Notes: generated by a model from the sequence alone, not told the origin. DNA of 64,000 bases from Paraburkholderia sejongensis (GCF_020880815.1 NZ_JAJITD010000008.1:124001-188000), one strand, 5' to 3'. Shown: positions 7,741 to 17,172, counted from the first letter of the stretch. Numbers and translations: made by a program.

Positions 7741-10253
7741 AGCTCTCCCGTAACGGTTTGTGGTGTCGGCGCCTCGGACCCGCCGTTGCTCGGGCCGTCA
7801 GGCTCTCCAATGGGCAGACTGCAATGGAAGGTGGCGCCCGTGATGTGGCCGTCGGACTCGACGTTGTTGACCACCCACAGACGGCCCCGGTGCGATTCGA
7901 TAATCGAACGGCAAATGTTCAGCCCCATGCCCATGCCATCGGACTTGGTGCTGTAAAAGGGTTCGAACAGGCGCTCGGCGGTCGCCTCGTCGACGCCCGG
8001 ACCCTGGTCGACGACGCTGATGCAGACGAAGCCGCCCTCGAGCCGCACGACCACCCGGATCACCGGATCGACCGCGTTCGGGCGGGCCTCGGCCATCGCT
8101 TCGGCGCCGTTCTTCAGCAGGTTGACCAGCACCTGCTCGATCAGCACCGGATCGACGTAGATCACCGGCAGGCGCGAGCGCAGGTCGGTGACGATGCGAA
8201 TCCGGCGCTTGCGGGCCTCGATCTCGGCGAGCCCGACCGCGTCCGCGACGATATCGGCGACGCGGGTCGCCTGGCGCTTCGGCTCGCTGCGCTTCACGAA
8301 CTCGCGGATGCGCTTGATGATCATGCCGGCGCGCACCGCCTGCTGCGCGGTCTTTTCGAGCACCGGCAACAGGTTGTCGGGCGTCGTCCGGCCGGACTTG
8401 ACCAGCGCGACGGTCCCGGAGCAATAGTTGTTGATCGCGGCGAGCGGCTGATTCAGTTCGTGCGCGAGCGACGAGGCCATTTCGCCCATCGTCATCAGGC
8501 GGCTGGTGAACTGCAGCTTTTCGTCCTGCTGGCGCGACAGTTCCTGGGCTTGCTTGCGGGTCGTGATGTCGGTCGCGATCTGCATCTGCGCGAGATGGCC
8601 GTCGACCCACTGGATGTACTGGCGCCGCACCTCGAACCACTTCTGGATGCTGGGGATATAGATTTCCTGGGCGTCGGCGGTGCTTTCGGTCAGCGCGGCG
8701 GCGGGCAGGCCGACGTAGGTGTCGACCATGTCGATCGAATCGGACGAGGCCTGCGAGCTGTCGAAGCCGCCGCCCGCGAGTTCCAGATGCCCGTCCGGGC
8801 GAATCCCGAACAGGTGGCGGTAGTAGCGGTTCGCGAACAGCAGCTCGGCTTCGTCGGCGGCCAGCACGGAGACCGCCGCGTCGAGGCTTTCGAGCACGGT
8901 CGTGAAGCGCTCGTGCGCGGCGGCGAGTTCTTCGCGCGCGCGCTTGGGCTCGGTGATGTCGGTCATCGACGACATCCAGCCGGTCTGACGCCCCGAACTG
9001 TCGATCAGCGGCGACACGTACAGCCGCGCGTGGAAGGTCGAACCGTCCTTGCGGCGCACCCGCAGCTCGAAGCCCGACGACGGCGCCTTGCCGCGCAGCG
9101 TCATGTCGAGCTGGCGCTGCATTTCCGGATACGCGTCGCGCGGCCAGTACGCGAACGGCGCGCTCTTGCCGACGAGGTCGCTTTCGTCCCAGCCGGTCAT
9201 CCGGCAGAACGCCGGATTCACGTGAGTGATGCGCCCGTGCATGTCGAGCACGCGCATGCCGATCAGCACTGAGTTTTCCATCGCGCGGCGGAAGAACGCT
9301 TCCGCGTACAGCGCCTGCTGCGCCTCGAAGCGCTGGCGGGTGTGCTTCCACAGGCTCCACAGGCTCCACAGCACGAAGCAGGACAGGCCGGCGACCAGCC
9401 ACACCAGCGTGTTGTTCGTGAAGTTGGTGATTTGCGGGAACGCGTACACGCGCACCGAAATGCCCTGGCCCGGCGGGTCGAGCGGCAGGTCGTAGAACAT
9501 GTCGCGCGGCAGGCGCGGGCGGGTCGACGTGGTGGTCAACTCGCGGTTGTTCACGTCGATGATCGAGATCTTGTACTTGGCCGACAGTTCGGGCGGGATG
9601 TCGCGCTTCAGGATGCCTTCGACCGAGAACACCGCGGCGATCGTGCCGAGGAATTCACGGTCGCGGAAGATCGGGGTTTGCAGCGTGATGAAGCCGTTGC
9701 CGAGGTCGTCGTAAATGAGCGGCGAGTAGACCTGGCGGCGGGTGTTGCGCGCTTCGGCGAAACCGGCTTTGACCGCTTCGTCCATCTGCGCGTCGTTCGG
9801 GCGCGCGAGCCGCTGGCCGAGCACCGGCGGCGCCGCGTTCGGCCAGCGAGGCTGCTGCTGACCGGTGTACCAGTTCATATAGAGGATTTCCGGGTGCCCC
9901 TGCATGATGTCCGTGGTGCTGACCTCGAACGAATGCTGGTCGGCATGGCCGGTGGCCAGATCGCGCGCGAGCGCCTGGATCTGTTCCTGCGCGCCGGTCA
10001 TCGACAGTCGGATCTGCTGCTGCGCCCACGCGACGTTGCGGTACAGCGTGTCTTCCTGCTGTTGCTGCTCGCGCCGGTTCAGACTCCACAGAATCAGGCT
10101 CATGACGACCAGGAAAACCAGGATCGACAGCAGCGGCGTCAACAAATACGAATTGGACCACCATGGGCCATGGTGCCAGCGAGGAGACGGCGACGAATCC
10201 GCTGGCGAACCGGCGGTGCGCGCCGAGCGTGAGAAAAGCCGTTCGGTCAACAT
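7737..10253 (-). CDS. PAS-domain membrane sensor histidine kinase (FixL/DctB-like)
   Basis: About 838 residues. It has a transmembrane segment near 36-58 and then a periplasmic sensor region of roughly 230 residues, compatible with a double-Cache fold. A second transmembrane segment near 290 is followed by two PAS domains, a HisKA dimerisation domain with the phospho-His in LAHELNQPLAAINN (near 598), and a HATPase with NLLKNGAEA and DQGPGV. The H-box type and the FixJ-like partner fit kinases that sense small carboxylates or redox state; the ligand is unknown. Start choice is uncertain: in-frame ATGs lie at 10295, 10262 and 10253. A TACAAT on the minus strand at 10266-10261 would start transcription almost exactly at the 10253 ATG. 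Confidence 0.9.
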   Translation of the reverse strand: MLTERLFSRSARTAGSPADSSPSPRWHHGPWWSNSYLLTPLLSILVFLVVMSLILWSLNRREQQQQEDTLYRNVAWAQQQIRLSMTGAQEQIQALARDLATGHADQHSFEVSTTDIMQGHPEILYMNWYTGQQQPRWPNAAPPVLGQRLARPNDAQMDEAVKAGFAEARNTRRQVYSPLIYDDLGNGFITLQTPIFRDREFLGTIAAVFSVEGILKRDIPPELSAKYKISIIDVNNRELTTTSTRPRLPRDMFYDLPLDPPGQGISVRVYAFPQITNFTNNTLVWLVAGLSCFVLWSLWSLWKHTRQRFEAQQALYAEAFFRRAMENSVLIGMRVLDMHGRITHVNPAFCRMTGWDESDLVGKSAPFAYWPRDAYPEMQRQLDMTLRGKAPSSGFELRVRRKDGSTFHARLYVSPLIDSSGRQTGWMSSMTDITEPKRAREELAAAHERFTTVLESLDAAVSVLAADEAELLFANRYYRHLFGIRPDGHLELAGGGFDSSQASSDSIDMVDTYVGLPAAALTESTADAQEIYIPSIQKWFEVRRQYIQWVDGHLAQMQIATDITTRKQAQELSRQQDEKLQFTSRLMTMGEMASSLAHELNQPLAAINNYCSGTVALVKSGRTTPDNLLPVLEKTAQQAVRAGMIIKRIREFVKRSEPKRQATRVADIVADAVGLAEIEARKRRIRIVTDLRSRLPVIYVDPVLIEQVLVNLLKNGAEAMAEARPNAVDPVIRVVVRLEGGFVCISVVDQGPGVDEATAERLFEPFYSTKSDGMGMGLNICRSIIESHRGRLWVVNNVESDGHITGATFHCSLPIGEPDGPSNGGSEAPTPQTVTGEL

Positions 10254-10387
10254 GCGTGGCATTGTAGCGCAGCACGTCCCTGACAAATGACGCAAAAAAG
10301 CACGGAAAGTCTCGTTAATCGGCGCAAACTAGCCGACGGATTCGTCGATTAGCAGTCAAATCAGGTTGCAGTGCAGCAATTTTCCGC

Positions 10388-10410
10388 ATTATGAGAATCG
10401 ATCTCGTAAT
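10388..10410. promoter_or_regulatory. Dyad upstream of aceE (candidate operator)
   Basis: An inverted repeat ATTATGAGA - 5 nt - TCTCGTAAT pairs at 8 of 9 positions. It is centred about 60 bp upstream of the inferred aceE transcription start and lies between aceE and the divergent sensor kinase. It is a candidate activator site; the binding protein is not known. Confidence 0.45.
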
Positions 10411-10422
10411 TTGAAAATTTCC

Positions 10423-10452
10423 TTGCGCGGACGTCGGGACCCTTATTACAAT
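10423..10452 (+). promoter_or_regulatory. Putative sigma-70 promoter of the aceE-aceF-lpd cluster
   Basis: TTGCGC at 10423-10428 and TACAAT at 10447-10452 are spaced by 18 bp. The inferred start near 10459 leaves a leader of about 70 nt before the aceE ATG. Confidence 0.55.
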
Positions 10453-10529
10453 CGGCCGGAGCTGCCGCGGTCGTTTCCTGCGTTCCGCGTGGTCTGTTCA
10501 AAGTGCGTTCCCATATCCAGGAGACGAGC

Positions 10530-13226
10530 ATGTCCGCTGTACCCGACGAAGTCATGAAATATGTCGCCGCCGAGAAAGACGACGATCCCCAGGAAACCGG
10601 CGAATGGCTGGAAGCGCTGGATGGCGTGATTTCTGCTGTTGGCCCTGACCGTGCCCACTACCTGATCGAGAAGCAGATCGAATTCGCGCGCGTGCACGGC
10701 GAACATCTGCCGTTCTCCGCCAACACCCCGTACATCAATACGATTCCGGTCGCGCGCCAGGCGAAGAACCCCGGCGACCAGGACATCGAACACCGCATTC
10801 GCTCGTACACCCGCTGGAACGCAATGGCGATGGTGCTGCGCGCCGGCAAGGAAACCAACGTCGGCGGCCACATCGCGTCGTTCGCATCGGCCGCCACGCT
10901 GTACGACGTCGGCTACAACCACTTCTGGCATGCGCCGTCCGCCGAGCATGGCGGCGACCTCGTGTTCGTGCAGGGCCACTCGTCGCCGGGCGTCTACGCG
11001 CGCGCGTTCCTGCTCGGCCGCCTGACCGACAAGCAGCTCGACAACTTCCGTCAGGAAGTCGGCGGCGAGGGCATCTCGTCGTATCCGCACCCGTGGCTGA
11101 TGCCGGACTTCTGGCAGTTCCCGACCGTGTCGATGGGTCTGGGCCCAATCATGGCGATCTACCAGGCGCGCTTCATGAAGTACCTGCAGGCGCGCGGCAT
11201 CGCGAAGACCGACGGCCGCAAGGTCTGGGCCTTCCTCGGCGACGGCGAGACGGACGAGCCGGAATCGCTCGGCGCGATCGGCATGGCCGGCCGCGAGCGT
11301 CTGGACAACCTCGTGTTCGTGATCAACTGCAACCTGCAGCGCCTCGACGGTCCGGTGCGCGGTAACGGCAAGATCATCCAGGAACTCGAAAGCGAATTCC
11401 GCGGCGCCGGCTGGAATGTGATCAAGGTGATCTGGGGCAGCCGCTGGGACGCATTGTTCCAGCGCGACAAGTCGGGCGCGCTGATGCGCCGGATGATGGA
11501 AGTCGTCGACGGCGAGTACCAGACCTACAAGTCGGAGTCGGGCGCGTTCGTACGCGAGCACTTCTTCAACACGCCGGAACTGAAGGCGCTGGTCGCCGAC
11601 TGGTCGGACGACGACATCTGGAATCTGAATCGCGGCGGTCACGATCCGCACAAGATTTACGCGGCGTTCACCGAAGCGTCGAACTCGAAGGGCCAACCGA
11701 CCGTCATCCTCGCGAAGACGATCAAGGGCTACGGGATGGGCGAAGCCGGCCAGGCGATGAACATCACCCACCAGCAGAAGAAGATGCAGGTGGAGCAGTT
11801 GAAGAAATTCCGCGACCAGTTCCGTCTGCCGATCACCGACGAGCAGATCGTCGACGTGCCGTACCTGACTTTCGAAGAAGGCTCGAAGGAGCTCGAGTAC
11901 ATGCGCCAGCGGCGCATGGACCTCGGCGGCTATCTGCCGGCGCGCCGTCAGAAGGCCGAGTCGCTGCCGGTGCCGGAACTGTCGGCATTCGATCCGCTGC
12001 TCAAGGGCACCGGCGAAGGCCGCGAGATTTCCACGACGATGGCGTTCGTGCGGATCCTGAACATCCTGCTCAAGGACAAGGCGCTCGGCAAGCGCATCGT
12101 GCCGATCGTGCCGGACGAGTCGCGTACCTTCGGTATGGAAGGCCTGTTCCGCCAGATCGGTATCTGGAATCAGGACGGCCAGAAGTACGTGCCGGAAGAT
12201 TCCGACCAGCTCATGTTTTACCGTGAGTCGGAAACCGGTCAGATCCTGCAGGAAGGCATCAACGAAGCCGGCGGCATGGCCGACTGGATCGCAGCCGCGA
12301 CGTCGTACTCGACGCACGGCGAGATCATGATCCCGTTCTACATCTTCTACTCGATGTTCGGCTTCCAGCGCATCGGCGACCTCGCATGGGCAGCGGGCGA
12401 CATGCGTTCGCGCGGCTTCCTGCTGGGCGGCACCGCGGGCCGCACGACGCTGAACGGCGAAGGTCTGCAACACGAAGACGGCCACTCGCTGCTGTGGGCC
12501 GCTTCGGTGCCGAACTGCATCAGCTACGACCCGACGTTCGGTTACGAACTCGCGGTCATCATGCAGGACGGTCTGCGCCGCATGGTCGCTGAGCAGGAGG
12601 ACGTGTACTACTACATCACGGTGATGAACGAGAACTACGAGCACCCGGCGATTCCGCAGGGCGACACCGTAGCCGCGGACATCATCAAGGGCATGTACTC
12701 GTTCCGCAAGGTCGCCGCCGACAAGAAGGCGCCGCACGTGCAGCTGATGGGCGCGGGCACGATCTTCAACGAAGTGATCGCCGCCGCCGACCTGCTGAAG
12801 AACGACTGGGGCGTCAACGCCGATCTGTGGAGCGTGCCGAGCTTCACGGAACTGGCGCGCGAAGGTCACGAAGTGCAGCGCTTCAACCTGCTGCATCCGA
12901 CCGAAGAGAAGAAGCTCTCGCACGTCGAGAAGCTGCTCAAGGATGCGCCGGGCCCGGTGATCGCGTCGACCGACTACGTGCGCGCGCTGACCGAGCAGAT
13001 CCGAGCGTTCGTGCCGCAACGCTTCGTCGTGCTGGGCACCGACGGCTATGGCCGCTCGGACACGCGCGAAAAGCTGCGTCACTTCTTCGAAGTCGATCGC
13101 TACTGGGTCACGGTCGCCGCGCTCAACGCGCTGGCGGACGAAGGCACGATCGAACGCAAGGTGGTCGCCGAGGCGCTCAAGAAGTACAACCTTGATCCCG
13201 CCAAACCCAACCCGATGACCGTCTAA
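10530..13226 (+). CDS. aceE: Pyruvate dehydrogenase E1 component (homodimeric)
   Basis: An 898-residue thiamine-diphosphate enzyme that decarboxylates pyruvate and acetylates the lipoyl groups of E2. It is the single-chain E1 type of gamma- and beta-proteobacteria (E. coli AceE has 887 residues). The ThDP/Mg motif begins at GDGETDEPES (about 236), and QRLDGPVRGNGKIIQELES follows near 270-288. LNGEGLQHEDGHS near 645-660 and the C-terminal transketolase-like domain are also present. ATG at 10530 is preceded by AGGAG at good spacing. An in-frame ATG nine codons upstream lacks one. It is first in aceE-aceF-lpd and divergent from a two-component system. Confidence 0.97.
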   Translation: MSAVPDEVMKYVAAEKDDDPQETGEWLEALDGVISAVGPDRAHYLIEKQIEFARVHGEHLPFSANTPYINTIPVARQAKNPGDQDIEHRIRSYTRWNAMAMVLRAGKETNVGGHIASFASAATLYDVGYNHFWHAPSAEHGGDLVFVQGHSSPGVYARAFLLGRLTDKQLDNFRQEVGGEGISSYPHPWLMPDFWQFPTVSMGLGPIMAIYQARFMKYLQARGIAKTDGRKVWAFLGDGETDEPESLGAIGMAGRERLDNLVFVINCNLQRLDGPVRGNGKIIQELESEFRGAGWNVIKVIWGSRWDALFQRDKSGALMRRMMEVVDGEYQTYKSESGAFVREHFFNTPELKALVADWSDDDIWNLNRGGHDPHKIYAAFTEASNSKGQPTVILAKTIKGYGMGEAGQAMNITHQQKKMQVEQLKKFRDQFRLPITDEQIVDVPYLTFEEGSKELEYMRQRRMDLGGYLPARRQKAESLPVPELSAFDPLLKGTGEGREISTTMAFVRILNILLKDKALGKRIVPIVPDESRTFGMEGLFRQIGIWNQDGQKYVPEDSDQLMFYRESETGQILQEGINEAGGMADWIAAATSYSTHGEIMIPFYIFYSMFGFQRIGDLAWAAGDMRSRGFLLGGTAGRTTLNGEGLQHEDGHSLLWAASVPNCISYDPTFGYELAVIMQDGLRRMVAEQEDVYYYITVMNENYEHPAIPQGDTVAADIIKGMYSFRKVAADKKAPHVQLMGAGTIFNEVIAAADLLKNDWGVNADLWSVPSFTELAREGHEVQRFNLLHPTEEKKLSHVEKLLKDAPGPVIASTDYVRALTEQIRAFVPQRFVVLGTDGYGRSDTREKLRHFFEVDRYWVTVAALNALADEGTIERKVVAEALKKYNLDPAKPNPMTV

Positions 13227-13309
13227 GGCATCACCCGTGTGCCACGTCGCACGCGGTCGCTCCTCGAATGCGAGGGGCGGCGGCGTGCGCGGCCCAGGAG
13301 ACACTAACA

Positions 13310-14941
13310 ATGAGTCAAGCGATCGAAGTCAAGGTGCCGGACATCGGCGATTACAAGGACATTCCTGTGATCGAGGTGCTGGTGAAGGCGGGTGATACCG
13401 TCGAGAAAGAGCAATCGCTCGTTACGCTGGAATCGGACAAGGCGACGATGGACGTGCCGAGTTCGGCGGCCGGCGTCGTCAAGGAAGTGAAGGTCAAGGT
13501 CGGCGACAACGTGTCGGAAGGCTCGCTGATCGTCGTGCTGGAAGCCGCGGGTGCCGCGGCCGCCGCGCCTGCGGCGGCTCCCGCCCAGGCCCCGGCTGCC
13601 GCGGCCCCGGCCGCCGCGCCCGCCGCGGGCGGCGGTACGCAGGAAATCAAGGTCCCGGATATCGGCGACTATAAAGACGTTCCCGTGATCGAGATCGCGG
13701 TGAAGGTCGGCGACCGCGTCGAGAAAGAGCAGTCGCTCGTCACGCTCGAATCGGACAAGGCGACGATGGACGTGCCCAGCTCGGCCGCCGGCGTCGTCAA
13801 GGAAGTGAAGGTCAAGGTCGGCGATACCGTGTCGGAAGGCTCGGTGATCGTCGTGATCGAAGCGGAAGGCGCCGCCGCGGCACCGGCACCGGCCGCCGCG
13901 CCGAAGCAGGCCGCCGAGAAGCCGGCCGACGCACCGGTCGCGCCGACTCCGGCACCGGCCGCGCCGTCCGCGCTCGCGCAGGCGCCGCTGATCCCGGCCG
14001 GCGAGGGCGGTTCGCGCCATCCGAGCCACGCGTCGCCGTCGGTGCGCAAGTTCGCGCGCGAACTCGGCGTCGACGTCGGTCAGGTCAAGGGCACGGGTCC
14101 GAAAGGCCGTATCACCCAGGCCGACGTGACCGCGTTCGTGAAGGGCGTGATGACCGGCCAGCGCGCCGCGCCGGCTGGTGCCGCGCCGGCGGCGGGCGGC
14201 GGTGGCGAGCTGAATCTGCTGCCGTGGCCGAAGGTCGACTTCACGAAGTTCGGTCCGGTCGATCCGAAGCCGCTGTCGCGCATCAAGAAGATTTCCGGCG
14301 CGAACCTGCACCGCAACTGGGTGATGATCCCGCACGTCACGAACAACGACGAAGCGGACATCACCGAGCTCGAAGCGCTGCGCGTGAAGCTGAACAAGGA
14401 AAACGAAAAGGCGGGCGTGAAGTTCACGATGCTCGCATTCGTGATCAAGGCCTGCGTCGCGGCCCTGAAGAAATTCCCGACCTTCAACGCCAGCCTCGAC
14501 GGCGACAACCTGGTGTTCAAGCAGTACTACCACATCGGCTTCGCGGCGGACACGCCGAACGGCCTCGTGGTGCCGGTGATCCGCGACGCGGACAAGAAGG
14601 GTTTGATCGACATCGCGAAGGAAATGGCCGATCTGTCGAAGGCCGCGCGCGAGGGCAAGCTCAAGCCGGACCAGATGCAGGGCGGCTGTTTCTCGATCTC
14701 GTCGCTGGGCGGCATCGGCGGCACGCATTTCACGCCGATCATCAACGCGCCTGAGGTTGCGATTCTCGGTCTGTCGCGCAGCGCGATGAAGCCGGTGTGG
14801 GACGGCAAGCAGTTCGTGCCGCGGCTGACCATGCCGCTGTCGCTGTCGTATGACCATCGCGTGATCGATGGGGCGGAAGCGGCGCGCTTCAATGCGTACC
14901 TGGGTGCGATTCTTGCCGATTTCCGGCGTGTGATTCTTTGA
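13310..14941 (+). CDS. aceF: Dihydrolipoamide acetyltransferase (pyruvate dehydrogenase E2)
   Basis: 543 residues, transferring the acetyl group to CoA and forming the structural core of the complex. Domain order: lipoyl domain 1 (Lys44 in ESDKATMDV), Ala/Pro-rich linker, lipoyl domain 2 (Lys150 in the same motif), a second Ala/Pro linker, the peripheral subunit-binding domain (ASPSVRKFAREL, near 240), and the catalytic domain ending in YDHRVIDG with the active-site His near 516. The two lipoyl domains are almost identical at DNA level, so repeat-mediated recombination is conceivable. CCAGGAGAC just upstream supports the ATG at 13310. It lies 83 bp after aceE. Confidence 0.97.
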   Translation: MSQAIEVKVPDIGDYKDIPVIEVLVKAGDTVEKEQSLVTLESDKATMDVPSSAAGVVKEVKVKVGDNVSEGSLIVVLEAAGAAAAAPAAAPAQAPAAAAPAAAPAAGGGTQEIKVPDIGDYKDVPVIEIAVKVGDRVEKEQSLVTLESDKATMDVPSSAAGVVKEVKVKVGDTVSEGSVIVVIEAEGAAAAPAPAAAPKQAAEKPADAPVAPTPAPAAPSALAQAPLIPAGEGGSRHPSHASPSVRKFARELGVDVGQVKGTGPKGRITQADVTAFVKGVMTGQRAAPAGAAPAAGGGGELNLLPWPKVDFTKFGPVDPKPLSRIKKISGANLHRNWVMIPHVTNNDEADITELEALRVKLNKENEKAGVKFTMLAFVIKACVAALKKFPTFNASLDGDNLVFKQYYHIGFAADTPNGLVVPVIRDADKKGLIDIAKEMADLSKAAREGKLKPDQMQGGCFSISSLGGIGGTHFTPIINAPEVAILGLSRSAMKPVWDGKQFVPRLTMPLSLSYDHRVIDGAEAARFNAYLGAILADFRRVIL

Positions 14942-15040
14942 TGTGGTGAGGTGCGTGGGGCGCGGGTTTTGTTTTGTCTGTGATCCGCGTCTCTCTGTAG
15001 AACCTGCTTTCTTGTCGGTCTATTAGTGTTGCCCCTGTGC

Positions 15041-15096
15041 GGGGCGGCACCTACTTTTCTTTGTCTTCCAAAGAAAAGTAGGCAAAAGAAAGGCGC
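15041..15096. repeat. Intergenic palindromic repeat of the type common in Paraburkholderia
   Basis: Two perfect 14-nt arms, CCTACTTTTCTTTG (15050-15063) and CAAAGAAAAGTAGG (15069-15082), flank a 5-nt loop. The flanks GCGGGGCGGCA and CAAAAGAAAGGCGCG are typical of a dispersed repeat I recall between many genes of this genus. Here it interrupts the pyruvate dehydrogenase cluster between aceF and lpd. It has no U-tract, so it is more likely an RNA-stability element or REP-like repeat than a terminator. Confidence 0.7.
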
Positions 15097-15203
15097 GTCC
15101 TTGGGCGGACGGCAAAGGATGTTTCTGTTCATGCCCGTGGCGCCTGTCCGGCCGAATGTTGCAAGTTCTGCGCTCATCACAATCAACAGGAGAAGGGGAC
15201 ACT

Positions 15204-16967
15204 ATGAGTCTCGTCGAAGTAAAAGTGCCGGACATCGGTGACTTCAAGGACGTCGACGTCATTGAAGTCAATATCAAACCGGGCGACACCATCGAGAAAG
15301 AGCAGTCGCTGCTGACGCTCGAATCGGACAAGGCGTCGATGGAAGTGCCGAGCGACACCGCCGGCACCGTCAAGGAAGTGCGCATCAAGCCGGGCGACAA
15401 GGTTTCGCAAGGCACGGTGATCGCGCTGGTCGAGGCAGCTGCTGGCGGCGCAGCCGCCGCGGCCCCGGCGCCGGCTCCCGCCGCAGCGCCCGCACCGGCT
15501 GCCGCACCGAAGGCCGCGGCGCCTGCGCCGCAAGCGGGCAGCTATGCGGGCGGTGCCGATATCGAATGCGACATGCTGGTGCTCGGTTCGGGCCCCGGCG
15601 GCTATTCGGCCGCCTTCCGCTCCGCCGACCTCGGCATGAAGACGGTGCTGGTCGAGCGTTATTCGACGCTCGGCGGCGTGTGTCTGAATGTCGGCTGTAT
15701 TCCGTCGAAGGCGCTGCTGCACACCGCGCTCGTGATCGACGAAGCGGCGGATCTGGCGTCGCACGGCATCACGTTCGGCAAGCCGCAGATCGATCTCGAC
15801 AAGCTGCGCGACTTCAAGTCCGGCGTCGTCAAGAAGCTGACCGGCGGTCTCGCCGGCATGGCCAAGGCGCGCAAGGTCGAAGTGGTCGTCGGCACCGGTT
15901 CGTTCGTCGATCCGTACCACATGGAAGTGCAGGGCGAAGGCGGCAAGAAGGTCGTCAAGTTCAAGCAGGCGATCATCGCCGCGGGTTCGGAAGCGGTGAA
16001 GCTGCCGTTCATTCCGGAAGATCCGCGCGTGGTCGATTCGACCGGCGCGCTCGAACTGCGTCAGATTCCGCAGCGCATGCTGGTGATCGGCGGCGGCATC
16101 ATCGGTCTGGAAATGGCGACCGTCTACTCGACGCTCGGCGCGCAGATCGATGTGGTCGAAATGCTCGACGGCCTGATGGCCGGCGCGGACCGCGATCTGG
16201 TCAAGGTCTGGGAGAAGTACAACAGCAAGCGTTTCGCCAACGTGATGCTGAAGACCAAAACCACCGCGGCTGAAGCGAAGGACGACGGCATCTACGTGAC
16301 GTTCGAAGGCGAAAAGGCGCCGGCCGAGCCGCAGCGCTACGACCTCGTGCTGGTGGCGGTCGGCCGTACGCCGAACGGCAAGCGGATCGGCGCGGATAAG
16401 GCCGGGGTCGCGGTGACCGATCGCGGCTTCATCGACGTCGACAAGCAGCAGCGCACCAACGTGCCGCACATCTTCGCGATCGGCGACATCGTCGGTCAGC
16501 CGATGCTCGCGCACAAGGCGGTGCACGAAGGTCACGTGGCGGCGGAAGCCGCGCATGGCGAGAAGGCCTACTTCGACGCGATGCAGATTCCGTCGGTTGC
16601 TTACACCGACCCGGAAGTGGCGTGGGCCGGCAAGACCGAAGACCAGCTGAAGGCCGAAGGTGTGAAGTTCGGCAAGGCCGTGTTCCCGTGGGCCGCATCG
16701 GGCCGCGCGATCGCCAACGGCCGCGACGAAGGCTTCACGAAGCTGCTGTTCGATGAGGAAACGCATCGCGTGATCGGTGGCGGTATCGTCGGTCTGAACG
16801 CGGGCGACCTGATCAGCGAAGTGTGTCTGGCGATCGAAATGGGCGCGGACGCGACGGATATCGGCAAGACGATCCATCCGCATCCGACGCTCGGCGAATC
16901 GATCGGCATGGCCGCCGAGCTGTACGAAGGCGTCTGTACCGACCTGCCGCCGGTCAAGAAGAAGTAA
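15204..16967 (+). CDS. lpdA: Dihydrolipoamide dehydrogenase with N-terminal lipoyl domain (pyruvate dehydrogenase E3)
   Basis: A 587-residue flavoprotein that reoxidises dihydrolipoyl groups with NAD. Residues 1-75 are a complete lipoyl domain with Lys43 in LESDKASMEV. After an Ala/Pro hinge (about 80-115) comes the E3 fold: FAD-binding GSGPGGYSAA near 127, redox disulfide Cys160/Cys165 in GGVCLNVGCIPSK, NAD-binding GGGIIGLEMA, and the C-terminal HPHPTLGE His/Glu pair. E. coli Lpd (474 residues) lacks the lipoyl domain; the fused form is known for PDH-dedicated E3 of beta-proteobacteria. AGGAGAAGG precedes the ATG. It lies 262 bp after aceF, beyond the repeat element. Confidence 0.96.
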   Translation: MSLVEVKVPDIGDFKDVDVIEVNIKPGDTIEKEQSLLTLESDKASMEVPSDTAGTVKEVRIKPGDKVSQGTVIALVEAAAGGAAAAAPAPAPAAAPAPAAAPKAAAPAPQAGSYAGGADIECDMLVLGSGPGGYSAAFRSADLGMKTVLVERYSTLGGVCLNVGCIPSKALLHTALVIDEAADLASHGITFGKPQIDLDKLRDFKSGVVKKLTGGLAGMAKARKVEVVVGTGSFVDPYHMEVQGEGGKKVVKFKQAIIAAGSEAVKLPFIPEDPRVVDSTGALELRQIPQRMLVIGGGIIGLEMATVYSTLGAQIDVVEMLDGLMAGADRDLVKVWEKYNSKRFANVMLKTKTTAAEAKDDGIYVTFEGEKAPAEPQRYDLVLVAVGRTPNGKRIGADKAGVAVTDRGFIDVDKQQRTNVPHIFAIGDIVGQPMLAHKAVHEGHVAAEAAHGEKAYFDAMQIPSVAYTDPEVAWAGKTEDQLKAEGVKFGKAVFPWAASGRAIANGRDEGFTKLLFDEETHRVIGGGIVGLNAGDLISEVCLAIEMGADATDIGKTIHPHPTLGESIGMAAELYEGVCTDLPPVKKK

Positions 16968-17020
16968 GCCGGCTGCTCCGCCGGTCTCGCGAGAGGCGGG
17001 CGGGGCAGTGGGGCAAAGGC

Positions 17021-17054
17021 AAAACGGCGCGTTCCTTGCGGAGCGCGCCGTTTC
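17021..17054 (+). terminator. Intrinsic terminator after lpd
   Basis: Stem AAACGGCGCG paired with CGCGCCGTTT, with a T-rich tail, lies about 55 bp after the lpd stop codon. Confidence 0.75.
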
Positions 17055-17142
17055 TGTTTGGTGCGGGGTGTGCGTCTGGATGTGCGTCTGCGCGTGCGAA
17101 CTCGAGGGCGAGTGCAAATGCGCGAGCGCAAATGCCGCCGGC

Positions 17143-17168
17143 AAAAAAATCCCGGCGCGATGGCCGGG
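17143..17168 (-). terminator. Minus-strand intrinsic terminator downstream of phaP
   Basis: Stem CCCGGC/GCCGGG with a short loop is followed on the minus strand by seven T residues (A-run at 17143-17149). It fits phaP better than the hairpin nearer the gene, which lacks a good T-run. Confidence 0.65.
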
Positions 17169-17172
17169 CAAA

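Noticed and set aside
10446..13310. Long minus-strand frame of 954 codons opposite aceE
   Set aside because: It is the antisense shadow of aceE: rich in Arg, His, Val and Leu with no domain, and the sense strand matches a full E1 protein.
13430..13850. Tandem duplication or assembly artefact in aceF
   Set aside because: The two near-identical segments are the two lipoyl domains of E2. They differ at several positions and are separated by a normal Ala/Pro linker.
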